NCBI GenBank assembly: GCA_048262255.1
Contig: JBLXFH010000002.1
Location: 62,001-126,000 of the forward strand
Origin: JABMNT01 sp048262255
Lineage (GTDB): Bacteria > Pseudomonadota > Alphaproteobacteria > Rhodospirillales > Casp-alpha2
Length of the DNA: 64,000 bases
Direction of reading: 5' to 3'
Shown here piece after piece: positions 18,335 to 27,544 of this stretch. The notes below the pieces were generated by a model. That model saw only the letters and a program-made list of their open reading frames with translations, was not told the origin of the DNA and did no database searches. The position numbers and the translations under genes are program-made. Each line of letters begins with the position of its first letter. Within the stretch, counting starts at the first letter, position 1.

Positions 18335-19147
18335 ATGACCGCAACCGGAAGCCTGATGGCCGGAAAAAAGGGACTGATTATGGGGGTCGCCAATGACCGT
18401 TCAATCGCTTGGGGCATTGCCAAGGCTGTCCATGATCAAGGTGCTGAACTGGCATTCACTTATCAAGGTGACGCTCTCAAAAAACGGGTCGAACCGTTAG
18501 CAGAATCGGTTGGCTCAAGCATTGTTGTTCCATGCGACGTCACCGACACGCCCAGTCTGGATGCAACGTTCGCAGAAATTGAAAAGCAGTGGGGGAAACT
18601 TGATTTTCTCGTCCATGCCATCGCCTATTCGGACAAGGAAGAACTGAAGGGCGGTTATATCGATACCAGCCCGGAAAACTTCGCGAAAACCATGAACATT
18701 TCCTGCTATTCGTTCACGGCCGTTTGCCAGCGTGCGCGTAAACTGATGACCGAAGGCGGCAGCCTGATGACGCTAACCTATTATGGGGCAGAGCGCGTGA
18801 TGCCCCACTACAACGTCATGGGCGTTGCCAAGGCGGCACTTGAAACGAGCGTGCGTTATCTGGCCGAAGATCTGGGCAAAGAGAATATCCGCGTCAATTC
18901 CATGTCGGCGGGGCCTATGAAAACCCTCGCGGCTTCCGGAATCGGCGATTTCCGCTATATCCTGAAATGGAACGAATATAACTCTCCCATGCGCCGCAAC
19001 GTCACCATGGATGATATCGGCGGTGCCGGGCTTTATTTGTTATCCGATCTTTCCAGCGGTGTTACGGGCGAAACGCACCATGTGGACTGTGGATATAACA
19101 TTGTAGGTATGAAAGCGGTAGACGCGCCCGATATTTCCGTGGTTTAA
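18335..19147 (+). CDS. fabI: enoyl-[acyl-carrier-protein] reductase (NADH)
   Basis: 270 residues. It catalyses the last step of each fatty-acid elongation cycle. The modified Rossmann motif GVANDRSIAWGIA and the FabI catalytic Y-x6-K (YNVMGVAK) are both present, as is the SAGPMKTLAASGI substrate-loop segment. GAGGT lies 7 bases before the ATG. It is first in a run with aroC (10 bases downstream) and a histidine phosphatase, a common alphaproteobacterial arrangement. Confidence 0.96.
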   Translation: MTATGSLMAGKKGLIMGVANDRSIAWGIAKAVHDQGAELAFTYQGDALKKRVEPLAESVGSSIVVPCDVTDTPSLDATFAEIEKQWGKLDFLVHAIAYSDKEELKGGYIDTSPENFAKTMNISCYSFTAVCQRARKLMTEGGSLMTLTYYGAERVMPHYNVMGVAKAALETSVRYLAEDLGKENIRVNSMSAGPMKTLAASGIGDFRYILKWNEYNSPMRRNVTMDDIGGAGLYLLSDLSSGVTGETHHVDCGYNIVGMKAVDAPDISVV

Positions 19148-19157
19148 CACTGCCACT

Positions 19158-20228
19158 ATGTCGCATAACTCTTTTGGTCATCTTTTCCGTTTCACAACCT
19201 TTGGCGAAAGCCATGGGCCAGCGATCGGCTGTGTGGTCGACGGCACACCGCCCGGCATCCCCCTGACGGAAGAAGATATTCAGATTGATTTGAACAAGCG
19301 GCGTCCCGGCCAGTCACGTTTCACCACACAACGCCAGGAACCGGACACGGTAAAAATCCTCTCCGGTGTATTTGAAGGGGTGACCACCGGCACATCCATC
19401 GGCCTGTTGATCGAGAATGTCGACCAGCGCTCCAAGGATTACGGCGACATCAAGGACAAATACCGGCCCGGACATGCCGATTATACCTATATTTCCAAAT
19501 ACGGAATACGCGATTACCGGGGCGGCGGACGCTCATCCGCCCGTGAAACCGCCATGCGCGTTGCCGCTGGTGCCATTGCCCGCAAGGTCTTAGGTACGGA
19601 AATTCAAATTCGGGCGGCTTTGGTGCAGATGGGTGAACGCCATATCAACCGCGCCAATTGGGACTGGAAACAGGTCAACGACAATCCTTTCTTCTCACCT
19701 GATGCAGAAGCCGTACCCGAGTTCGAGGGTTATTTGGATGATATCCGCAAAAGCGGCTCCTCCGTTGGCGCCGTGATTGAGGTTGTAGCAACCGGCGTTC
19801 CGGTCGGCTGGGGGGCGCCTATCTATGGCAAACTGGATCAGGACCTGGCATCCGCCATGATGAGCATTAATGCGGTCAAGGGCGTAGAAATCGGCGACGG
19901 GTTCGGCGCTGCAGCGCTAACCGGCGAACAAAACGCCGACGAAATGCGGGCCGGCCTCAACCGTCCGGAATTCTTATCCAACCATGCGGGTGGTATTCTG
20001 GGTGGTCTGTCCACCGGGCAGGATGTGGTTTGTCGCTTTGCCGTTAAACCCACCAGTTCCATTCTGGCGCCGCGCCAGACCATCGATCGTCATGGCGCCG
20101 AAACGGAAATTATCACCAAGGGCCGTCACGACCCTTGCGTCGGCATTCGCGCCGTGCCCATCGGTGAAGCCATGATGGCCTGCGTTCTGGCCGACCATAT
20201 GCTGCGCCACCGCGCCCAGTGCGGTTAA
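19158..20228 (+). CDS. aroC: chorismate synthase
   Basis: 356 residues, family length. It converts EPSP to chorismate with reduced FMN, the last step of the shikimate pathway. Signature motifs are GESHGPAIGCVVDGTPPG near the N-terminus, YRGGGRSSARETAMRVAAG in the middle, and SNHAGGILGGLSTGQ with RHDPCVGIRAVPI towards the C-terminus. It begins 10 bases after the fabI stop, so the two are cotranscribed. Confidence 0.97.
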   Translation: MSHNSFGHLFRFTTFGESHGPAIGCVVDGTPPGIPLTEEDIQIDLNKRRPGQSRFTTQRQEPDTVKILSGVFEGVTTGTSIGLLIENVDQRSKDYGDIKDKYRPGHADYTYISKYGIRDYRGGGRSSARETAMRVAAGAIARKVLGTEIQIRAALVQMGERHINRANWDWKQVNDNPFFSPDAEAVPEFEGYLDDIRKSGSSVGAVIEVVATGVPVGWGAPIYGKLDQDLASAMMSINAVKGVEIGDGFGAAALTGEQNADEMRAGLNRPEFLSNHAGGILGGLSTGQDVVCRFAVKPTSSILAPRQTIDRHGAETEIITKGRHDPCVGIRAVPIGEAMMACVLADHMLRHRAQCG

Positions 20229-20247
20229 TTCGCAACTTGAGTATCAC

Positions 20248-20793
20248 GTGATGTCTATTTATCTGATTCGCCACGGACAATCCGAATTCAACGCGGCCCA
20301 TGCAGAGGATCCGCTTAACGACCCGATGATTTTCGATGCGCCGTTGACGGAACTCGGCATCCAGCAAGCCAAGGCGGCGCGCGAACAGGTTTCCGACTAT
20401 GGAATCAAGCATGTGATCGCTTCACCGCTGGTGCGCGCCATTCAAACCGCCATGCTTATTTTTGGCGACGACCACCCCATCACCATCAACCCGCATATGC
20501 GGGAAAATCTGCTCAGCAGTTGCGATGTCGGCAGCCATCCCCGGACTCTCAAACAACGCTTCAGCCATTTGGACTTTGACCATTTGCCGGACTACTGGTG
20601 GCATGGTGATCCCAACTCCGACCAGAAAATACAGGTCGAACCGGAAGAAACCTTCACATCACGCGCCCGGGAATTTCGGTCATGGCTGGACCAATGGGAC
20701 GATGGACCGGTCGCTGTTGTCGGTCACGGCACGTTCTTTACGCAATTGGCTGGCTATCACATGCAAAACTGCGAAATTCACAAATACCGTTAG
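20248..20793 (+). CDS. histidine phosphatase superfamily protein
   Basis: 181 residues. The catalytic RHGQ appears at the N-terminus (LIRHGQSEFN), with the second arginine in SPLVRAIQTA and the second histidine in VVGHGTFF. It is therefore a phosphoglycerate-mutase-fold phosphatase of unknown substrate, probably a small phosphorylated metabolite. It follows aroC by 19 bases and shares a 4-base convergent overlap with the TPR gene. Confidence 0.85.
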   Translation: MMSIYLIRHGQSEFNAAHAEDPLNDPMIFDAPLTELGIQQAKAAREQVSDYGIKHVIASPLVRAIQTAMLIFGDDHPITINPHMRENLLSSCDVGSHPRTLKQRFSHLDFDHLPDYWWHGDPNSDQKIQVEPEETFTSRAREFRSWLDQWDDGPVAVVGHGTFFTQLAGYHMQNCEIHKYR

Positions 20794-22148
20794 GCCACCA
20801 GCAAACGGACTGCCTTTGCGCCCGCCGCCTCAGCCGCCACGTCATCAACACCCGACAGGATTTCCGCCAGCTTTTTCCAGTTCAGGCCATTTTGAGGGCT
20901 GGTTTGCGTCCGGTTTTCAAGCATGTGACGCGCCGTATTAACGTCACCGCCCTTGATGGAAGCCTCAATCAGCAACAGCTCAAACATATCGCGTTGCGCA
21001 TGACTGCCACCGATTTCAATAATTCGTCCACGAATATCCATCAAGGCCGCCTGCGTTTGCTTGTAGTTGCCCGCACGGTAATCCGAAATGGCCTGGCATA
21101 GGGGCACACCAATTTCCAGCCGCTCGGCACCGCCCTTTTCCCGGAAGCTCTCAATCAGGTCTTGTGCGCCATCCGCATCATTGGCGGATGCCAGCACCAG
21201 TTCGAAATGGGCATCGACAAAGGTCATGATGTGGTCGCGGGTCCGGTTTGTGACTTTCTCCTGCAACACCTGCCAGCGGTCGCCGACATCGACCCCATAG
21301 AACTCCAACCGGATCAGCAAGGAGGCATCATTGCAGATATCGAGATATTCATCCGACCCAGGGTCCCACAAATGTTCATCGTAAATTCTGAGCACCTCAT
21401 CAAAAGCCCCCTGCCCCAGATACATCAGGGCGCGATGCCAGACCAGATGATAACGAAAGTTGTTGGCCTGCATCCAGTGTGGTTCCAAACGTGTGATCCA
21501 GTCAATTCCATCCGCATTGCGGTCCTGCATTTCCATCACATGCGCCACGGCGTGAACAGCCCAGGGATCAAGCGGGTTCAAATCAATCGCCTTGCGCCCC
21601 TGCGCTTCCGCCTGCAGATAATCTCCGCATTCCTCAAAGGCGAAGGCCCGCATCCCAAGCACATGACTGTAGCCGGGCATCGTCGGCTCCCAGAACTGAA
21701 AGGCGGTTTCAAGGCTATGGCGCATAGTCGCAGCGTGACCCGTATAAAAATGCGCATGATGTGTGAGGCGTAAAGCGATGACGTCGGTTGGGTGTCCATC
21801 CAGGATATCATCCCAGATTCGGGTCGCGCCCGCCTTGTCGTCATCACACCATTTGCCCAGCGCTGCAATATGGGCCTGTTCCCGGGGGCTTGCCTTCTCA
21901 CTCAAAGCAAGCGCCGTCTCATAGCAGGTTCGGGCCCGCGCAAGCATGGGACCTGCCGCCATCAGATGAAAAAAATATCCTTTAAGGCAGTGCGCCATTG
22001 GCATTTCCGGATCGAGGTCCAGTGTCGCCTTCAGATTGGGCCCAATATCACGCCCCATACGGAAATAAGCATCAATCGTCTTGTCAAACGCCGCAATGGC
22101 GGCCTCGCTCGACGCTGTAAACGCCAGTCCCCGTTCATCCTGAAACAT
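20790..22148 (-). CDS. TTC38-like tetratricopeptide protein
   Basis: About 452 residues. The start is set at ATG 22148, 10 bases after AGGAGGG; a TTG lies three codons earlier but too close to that site. The protein is all-helical with TPR-like repeats and contains blocks shared with eukaryotic TTC38 proteins (AHCLKGYFFHLMAAG, HHAHFYTGHAATMR, NPLDPWAVHAVAHVMEMQ, NNFRYHLVWHRALMYLGQG). The histidine-rich concave motifs are typical of the family. The biochemical role is unknown; it is presumably cytoplasmic, as no signal is visible. Confidence 0.75.
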   Translation of the reverse strand: MFQDERGLAFTASSEAAIAAFDKTIDAYFRMGRDIGPNLKATLDLDPEMPMAHCLKGYFFHLMAAGPMLARARTCYETALALSEKASPREQAHIAALGKWCDDDKAGATRIWDDILDGHPTDVIALRLTHHAHFYTGHAATMRHSLETAFQFWEPTMPGYSHVLGMRAFAFEECGDYLQAEAQGRKAIDLNPLDPWAVHAVAHVMEMQDRNADGIDWITRLEPHWMQANNFRYHLVWHRALMYLGQGAFDEVLRIYDEHLWDPGSDEYLDICNDASLLIRLEFYGVDVGDRWQVLQEKVTNRTRDHIMTFVDAHFELVLASANDADGAQDLIESFREKGGAERLEIGVPLCQAISDYRAGNYKQTQAALMDIRGRIIEIGGSHAQRDMFELLLIEASIKGGDVNTARHMLENRTQTSPQNGLNWKKLAEILSGVDDVAAEAAGAKAVRLLVA

Positions 22149-22239
22149 TCTTCCCAAACCCTCCTATAAACCTAAATGAAACTTAGATTGGGTCTTCCAT
22201 ATGTGCTAGAGAATAAAATCAACTGCATGAGGGAAGCAA

Positions 22240-22563
22240 ATGCCAGAAATGATTGAAGTGGATGCGCAAACAGCCAAAGACTGGGTCGATGCCGGTGAAG
22301 CCACCCTGATTGATGTGCGTGAAACAGAAGAACTGGAAGAAGTGAAAATTCCGGGCGCCCTTCATAATCCCATGTCGAATTTCAATCCGGATGCCGTTCC
22401 GGCGGACGCTGGTAAAAAGCTGGTGTTTGTCTGCGCCCGCGGCATGCGGTCTTTGCAGGTCGGGCAATATCTTCTTAATATCGGAAAACTGGAAGAAGCC
22501 TACAATATGACCGGCGGAACATCCGCCTGGGCCGCAGCAGGCCTTCCTTTCGAGCATGAGTGA
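22240..22563 (+). CDS. single-domain rhodanese
   Basis: 107 residues forming one rhodanese domain. The active-site cysteine lies in the loop FVCARGMRS, and LIDVRETEELEEVKIPGA is the typical N-terminal motif. It transfers sulfane sulfur from a persulfide donor to an acceptor, probably in the cytoplasm. GAGGGAAG precedes the ATG. It forms its own unit, divergent from the TPR gene and convergent on tlyA. Confidence 0.9.
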   Translation: MPEMIEVDAQTAKDWVDAGEATLIDVRETEELEEVKIPGALHNPMSNFNPDAVPADAGKKLVFVCARGMRSLQVGQYLLNIGKLEEAYNMTGGTSAWAAAGLPFEHE

Positions 22564-22566
22564 AGC

Positions 22567-23328
22567 TTATATAGGCACCTTTGTTTTCTGAGCCCCGATC
22601 AGAAATTCAATATTCCCTTCCGGGCCTTTGATCGGGCTTTCGGTCAGGCCAATGACTTGCCAGTCGGGCAAACCCTCGATCCAGTCTTTGATTTTTCGGC
22701 ACACTGCGTCATGCAGGTTAAGGTCTCGCACCACTCCGCCTGCGCCGACATCGCCACGCGCCACCTCGAACTGCGGCTTGATCAGAGACACCAGATACGC
22801 CCCTTGTCCGGCCAGTTCCATGGCGGCAGGCAAGACCGTTTGCAAACCGATGAAACTCGCATCACAGGCGATAAAATCAAGGCTGTCGGGGACCTGCTCC
22901 GAAGTCAGGTGGCGGGCGTTGGTTTTCTCCATGACAATGACCCGGTCATCCGAGCGCAGTTTCCAGGCCAGTTGGCCATGCCCCACATCCACCGCATAAA
23001 CCCGGCGCGCCCCAGACTGCAACATGACATCTGTAAAGCCACCAGTTGAAGCGCCCACATCCATACAGATCTTGTTATCAGTCGAAAGTCCGAATTCATC
23101 CAGCGCCTTGGCCAGTTTCAGACCACCACGCGACACCCAGGGATGGTCCTGGCCCCGGACTTCCAGCGCCATATCCTCGGAAACCGGTTGCCCGGCTTTC
23201 TCAAGCCTGCGTTCCTGTGAAAAGACTTTGCCCGCCATAACAAGGCTTTGCGCCACGGCAAGGCTTTCGACCAGACCGCGCTCGACCAGCATTTGATCGA
23301 GACGTTTTTTTGCGGGTTTACCCGCCAA
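22567..23328 (-). CDS. tlyA: TlyA-family rRNA 2'-O-methyltransferase
   Basis: 253 residues: an N-terminal S4 RNA-binding domain (KRLDQMLVERGLVESLAVAQ) followed by an FtsJ-type SAM-dependent methyltransferase (MDVGASTGGFTDVMLQSGA, FIACDASFIGL, LIKPQFE). In characterised members it methylates 16S and 23S rRNA. The start is TTG, two bases after the dxs stop, so translation is probably coupled to dxs. Confidence 0.88.
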   Translation of the reverse strand: MAGKPAKKRLDQMLVERGLVESLAVAQSLVMAGKVFSQERRLEKAGQPVSEDMALEVRGQDHPWVSRGGLKLAKALDEFGLSTDNKICMDVGASTGGFTDVMLQSGARRVYAVDVGHGQLAWKLRSDDRVIVMEKTNARHLTSEQVPDSLDFIACDASFIGLQTVLPAAMELAGQGAYLVSLIKPQFEVARGDVGAGGVVRDLNLHDAVCRKIKDWIEGLPDWQVIGLTESPIKGPEGNIEFLIGAQKTKVPI

Positions 23329-23330
23329 GA

Positions 23331-25265
23331 TCAGGCCCGCTGTGTTTCGTTAACCCGTTTCGCTTCGGCATCGCGCCCCAAAGCGGAGAGCACCCGCGCG
23401 ACGATATGCCGCGCACTTAGGCCCGCCTGATCGAGTTGTTTGTCCGGGCTGTCCTGTTCAAGGAATTCATCCGGCATGGTCAGGTTGCGGACTTTCAGAC
23501 CGTTCTCGAGCAAGCCTTCGTTCGCCATGAATTGCATGACATGCGCCGCAAAGCCACCGGCCGCACCTTCTTCAATGGTGATCAGCACATCATGGTCTTT
23601 CGCCAGTTGGCGGATCATCTCGTGATCCAGCGGTTTGGCAAATCGTGCATCAGCGACGGTTGTCTGTAGGCCGCGGGTTTCCAGGTCTTCAGCCGCTTTC
23701 AGCGCTTCTTTCAGCGATGCGCCTAGGCTCAACAAAGCCACCGTTTTGCCTTCGCGGACAATCCGGCCTTTGCCGATTTCGAGAACCGTTCCCCTGGATG
23801 GCAATTCCACGCCGACCCCTTCTCCTCGTGGGTAACGGATCGCACTGGGCGCGTTATCAATCGCAACAGCCGTTGCGGTCATATGCATCAGTTCTGCTTC
23901 GTCACTGGGCGCCATCACAACAAAATTCGGCAAGGTGCACAGATATGCCAGATCAAAGGCGCCGCAATGGGTCGAACCATCGGCACCCACATATCCGGCC
24001 CGGTCAATGGCGAAACGAACCGGCAGGTTCTGGATGGCCACGTCATGCACAACCTGATCATAGGCACGCTGGAGAAACGTCGAGTATATGGCAGCAAACG
24101 GTTTATAACCTTCCGTCGCCAGACCGGCGGCAAAAGTCACCGCATGCTGTTCGGCAATGCCCACATCAAAACTGCGTTCCGGGAACTGTTCAGAGAATTT
24201 ATCAACCCCCGTCCCGCCTGGCATGGCGGCAGAGATGGCCACAATCTTGTCATCTACTTTGGCTTCCGCGATCAGGGCCTGGGCAAACACGCCCGTATAG
24301 CTGGGCGCATTGGCCACCGGCTTGTGCTGTTTGCCGGTCACCACATCAAATTTCGAAACACCATGGTACTTGTCGGCTGATTTCTCGGCAGGGCCATAAC
24401 CATGGCCTTTTTCTGTGACCACATGGATCAAAACCGGCCCGGGCTCCACATCATCACGCAGGTTTTTCAATACCGGTATCAAATGATCCAGATTGTGCCC
24501 ATCAATGGGCCCCACATAATAGAAGCCCAGTTCCTCGAACAAAGTCCCACCGGTGACCAGGCCACGGCTGTATTCATCAATCTTGCCTGCTGCTTCTTCG
24601 ATGGGGCGCGGAAACTTCTTCATCACGTCCTTCGCGAAATGCCGGACCGAGCGGAACGACTTGGAGGAGATCAACCGCGACAAATAGGCGTTCAATGCGC
24701 CAACCGGTGGCGCAATCGACATATCGTTATCATTCAGGATCACGATCAGACGGGCATCCATGGAGCCCGCATTGTTCATGGCTTCATAAGCCATACCTGC
24801 TGTCATCGACCCGTCGCCAATAACAGAAACCACGTTGCGCGGCGTGCCGGACAATTCCGCAGCGACAGCCATTCCCAGTCCGGCGGAAATCGATGTCGAT
24901 GAGTGGGCCGCACCAAAGGGGTCGTATTCGCTTTCCGTGCGCTTGGTAAAGCCGGACAAGCCCCCACCCTGACGTAGTGTTGGCATACGGTCGCGACGTC
25001 CGGTCAGAATTTTATGGGGATAACACTGATGGCCCACATCCCAGATCAAACGGTCATGCGGGGTGTCAAAAATATGGTGTATGGCAACCGTCAGCTCGAC
25101 AACGCCAAGGCTGGCACCCAAGTGCCCCCCCGTGACCGAAACATTGCGAACCGTATCGTTTCGCAGCTCATCGGCCAGTTGCTTCAGCTCAGCAATGTTG
25201 AAATTCCGGATATCGGCAGGGCTCCTCACCATATCGAGAAGCGGCGTATTTTGAATATCTGTCAC
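23331..25265 (-). CDS. dxs: 1-deoxy-D-xylulose-5-phosphate synthase
   Basis: 644 residues. This thiamine-diphosphate enzyme condenses pyruvate and glyceraldehyde-3-phosphate, committing carbon to the MEP isoprenoid pathway. The ThDP-binding GDG...N motif appears in GDGSMTAGMAYEAMNNAG, and FDVGIAEQHAVTFAAGLA and DRAGYVGADGSTHCGAFD are strong family blocks. The start is GTG, with AAGGG 6 bases upstream. It follows ispA by 86 bases and precedes tlyA. Confidence 0.97.
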   Translation of the reverse strand: MTDIQNTPLLDMVRSPADIRNFNIAELKQLADELRNDTVRNVSVTGGHLGASLGVVELTVAIHHIFDTPHDRLIWDVGHQCYPHKILTGRRDRMPTLRQGGGLSGFTKRTESEYDPFGAAHSSTSISAGLGMAVAAELSGTPRNVVSVIGDGSMTAGMAYEAMNNAGSMDARLIVILNDNDMSIAPPVGALNAYLSRLISSKSFRSVRHFAKDVMKKFPRPIEEAAGKIDEYSRGLVTGGTLFEELGFYYVGPIDGHNLDHLIPVLKNLRDDVEPGPVLIHVVTEKGHGYGPAEKSADKYHGVSKFDVVTGKQHKPVANAPSYTGVFAQALIAEAKVDDKIVAISAAMPGGTGVDKFSEQFPERSFDVGIAEQHAVTFAAGLATEGYKPFAAIYSTFLQRAYDQVVHDVAIQNLPVRFAIDRAGYVGADGSTHCGAFDLAYLCTLPNFVVMAPSDEAELMHMTATAVAIDNAPSAIRYPRGEGVGVELPSRGTVLEIGKGRIVREGKTVALLSLGASLKEALKAAEDLETRGLQTTVADARFAKPLDHEMIRQLAKDHDVLITIEEGAAGGFAAHVMQFMANEGLLENGLKVRNLTMPDEFLEQDSPDKQLDQAGLSARHIVARVLSALGRDAEAKRVNETQRA

Positions 25266-25351
25266 AAAGTACCCTTTTATTTCACCTAACTCGCATTACA
25301 ATATTTGCATATTTTTCAATAATTTGCGAAAAAACTTTGAACAATCGCAAA

Positions 25352-26239
25352 TCAAGACTTCCGGCTGACGATAAACCTCGCCAAATCCTGTAAAAGCACG
25401 GCCTTGTCTCCGAATATATCCAGGTGCGTAATCGCCTGCTGGCTCAACAAATCGGCTTGCTCCCGCGCCCGTTCGGCCCCTAATAAAGAAACAAACGTGG
25501 CTTTACCAGCAGCTTCGTCCTTGCCTGTTTTCTTCCCAACCTCTTCCGCCGAACCTTCCACGTCCAAAAGGTCATCCGCAATCTGAAAGGCCAGGCCGAT
25601 GTCATGGGCATATCCATGCAACACACTTCTGGCATCTGCCGAAGCCCGGCCAAGAATGCCACCAGCCTCACAGGATACGGAAATCAGCTCGCCGGTTTTC
25701 ATGCGTTGCAGACGCGTAATTTCCGGCACGCCCAAATCCTTGTCTTCGGCCACAAGATCCAGCATCTGTCCGCCCACCATGCCGCGCTCACCGGCGGCTT
25801 TCGCAAAGGCCAGGCACAAATCCGCCCGAACCGTCCCGTCCGAATGGGTTTCCGGCGCGGCCAGAACCTCAAAGGCTTTGGTCAACAGTGCGTCACCGGC
25901 CAGTATGGCTGTCGCTTCGTCAAATTTTATGTGGGTCGTCGGCTGGCCACGGCGTAATTCGTCATCATCCATGGCCGGAAGATCATCATGGACCAGTGAA
26001 TAACAGTGGATCATCTCGATGGCCGCAGCGACCCGCAACGAGCGATGCCGCGCCACACCGAACAAATCCGCACTGGCGACAACCAGAAACGGACGAACCC
26101 GCTTGCCCCCGCCCAGTGAGGAATAGCGCATGGCTTCCAGAAGCCTGTTTTCCGGCCCGTCGATACGCTCCAGCAAATCGTCAAGGACTCCACTCACCGC
26201 ATCCGCGATGTCCGTCATAGCTTGTTTAAAATCAGTCAA
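25352..26239 (-). CDS. ispA: polyprenyl (farnesyl/geranyl) diphosphate synthase
   Basis: 295 residues. The first aspartate-rich motif is DDLPAMDDDELRRG and the second is QIADDLLDVEG, both Mg2+/diphosphate ligands of trans-prenyltransferases. It makes the C15 precursor from IPP and DMAPP and so uses the product line begun by Dxs. The start is TTG at 26239 with GGAA upstream; an ATG seven codons in is the alternative. It lies 20 bases after xseB. Confidence 0.94.
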   Translation of the reverse strand: MTDFKQAMTDIADAVSGVLDDLLERIDGPENRLLEAMRYSSLGGGKRVRPFLVVASADLFGVARHRSLRVAAAIEMIHCYSLVHDDLPAMDDDELRRGQPTTHIKFDEATAILAGDALLTKAFEVLAAPETHSDGTVRADLCLAFAKAAGERGMVGGQMLDLVAEDKDLGVPEITRLQRMKTGELISVSCEAGGILGRASADARSVLHGYAHDIGLAFQIADDLLDVEGSAEEVGKKTGKDEAAGKATFVSLLGAERAREQADLLSQQAITHLDIFGDKAVLLQDLARFIVSRKS

Positions 26240-26259
26240 AGGAAATTCCGTTTAAAATA

Positions 26260-26511
26260 TTATTCGTAATCAGCAGGCTGCACATCAACGGCCCCTTCGG
26301 AACCGACGACAATCTTGTCGATCCGCATCTGCGCATCTTTCAGTTTGGCTTCACAATGGCTTTTCAAATGAGCGCCACGGGCATAGGCATTAATGGCGTC
26401 ATCCAGAGCCCCCCGACCAGACTCAAGTTCACGGACAATATCCTCAAGTTCACTGAGCGCATCTTCAAAACTCAGTTTTTTTATATCCGCCGGTAATTTG
26501 TCTTCAGCCAT
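26260..26511 (-). CDS. xseB: exodeoxyribonuclease VII small subunit
   Basis: 83 residues from ATG 26511, preceded closely by AGGGGG; GTG and TTG codons just upstream are in frame but overlap that site. The family motif LSFEDALSELEDIVRELESG is clear. It pairs with XseA, which is not in the window, to degrade single-stranded DNA. The xseB-ispA-dxs order is conserved in many proteobacteria. Confidence 0.95.
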   Translation of the reverse strand: MAEDKLPADIKKLSFEDALSELEDIVRELESGRGALDDAINAYARGAHLKSHCEAKLKDAQMRIDKIVVGSEGAVDVQPADYE

Positions 26512-26594
26512 CAACACCCCCTGAAATCAAGGGCCGGAGTGTATGATTCTGGGCCCGCAAGGGCAAGCCCTGTACGTAGATAGGCCAACAATCC

Positions 26595-27524
26595 TCAGAC
26601 ATCCATCAGGGTTCGCACATGAGCCTTAGTGCTGTCGCGCAGGGCATCCAGATCATAACCGCCTTCCAACAGAGAAACGACACGCCCTTCACAACATTCA
26701 TCCGCCACATCCATCAGTTGCCGGGTGACCCAGGCATAGTCATCCGTTTGGACGTTCAACTGGGCCAGCGGGTCATCGGTATGGGCATCGAAGCCCGCGG
26801 ATATGATCAGGAGTTCCGGGTTAAAGTACCGTAATACCGGAAGAATTCCGTTTTGATAGGCATCGCGAAATTCAGCGGAGCCCGAGCCAGGAGACAAAGG
26901 GACATTGCAGATATTATCGGCAACACCCGTTTCACTGCGTGCACCCGTTCCCGGATAGGCCGGGAACTGGTGGCTTGATCCGTAAAATAACCCGGCTTCA
27001 CGCTCGAAGCTGTGCTGGGTGCCGTTTCCGTGGTGAACATCGAAGTCAATGACAGCGACGCTCTCCAGGCCATGACTGACCCGGGCATGAAAGGCCGCAA
27101 TGGCAGCCGAATTGAACAGGCAAAACCCCATTGCGCGCGACGATTCGGCATGGTGCCCCGGCGGTCGAACCGCACAAAAGGCATTATCGGTCTTTTTTGC
27201 GAGTACGGCATCAACAGCCGACACGGCACCACCGCTGGCGCGCATGGCGGCTTCGCCGGAGGATGGCGACATTACGGTGTCCGGATCAAGGCTGACCCGC
27301 CCCGTCGCGGGCACATGATCGAGCACATTTTCCACATATTCTGACCCATGCACGTCTTTGACGACATTCAGATCTATCTGCGGCGCCTCCAGGCGTTCAA
27401 GGTGACGGAACTCATCCTCATCCAGTCCCGCCATCACCGAACGTAGCCGGTCCGGACATTCCGGATGGTGAGTGCCCGGATCGTGCGCAACACATGCCGG
27501 ATGAGAATAGAGTTGAGTGGCCAT
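26595..27524 (-). CDS. histone deacetylase family protein (AcuC/HDAC-like)
   Basis: 309 residues. The zinc amidohydrolase fold is shown by HPECPDRLRSVMAGL near the start, RPPGHHAESSRAMGFCLFN (charge-relay histidines), VIDFDVHHGNGTQ (zinc ligands) and ISAGFDAHTDDPLA. The substrate is probably an acetylated small molecule, polyamine or protein lysine. It lies upstream of xseB by 83 bases on the same strand and may head that operon. Confidence 0.9.
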   Translation of the reverse strand: MATQLYSHPACVAHDPGTHHPECPDRLRSVMAGLDEDEFRHLERLEAPQIDLNVVKDVHGSEYVENVLDHVPATGRVSLDPDTVMSPSSGEAAMRASGGAVSAVDAVLAKKTDNAFCAVRPPGHHAESSRAMGFCLFNSAAIAAFHARVSHGLESVAVIDFDVHHGNGTQHSFEREAGLFYGSSHQFPAYPGTGARSETGVADNICNVPLSPGSGSAEFRDAYQNGILPVLRYFNPELLIISAGFDAHTDDPLAQLNVQTDDYAWVTRQLMDVADECCEGRVVSLLEGGYDLDALRDSTKAHVRTLMDV

Positions 27525-27544
27525 GGATTGATGTTCCTATTGGT

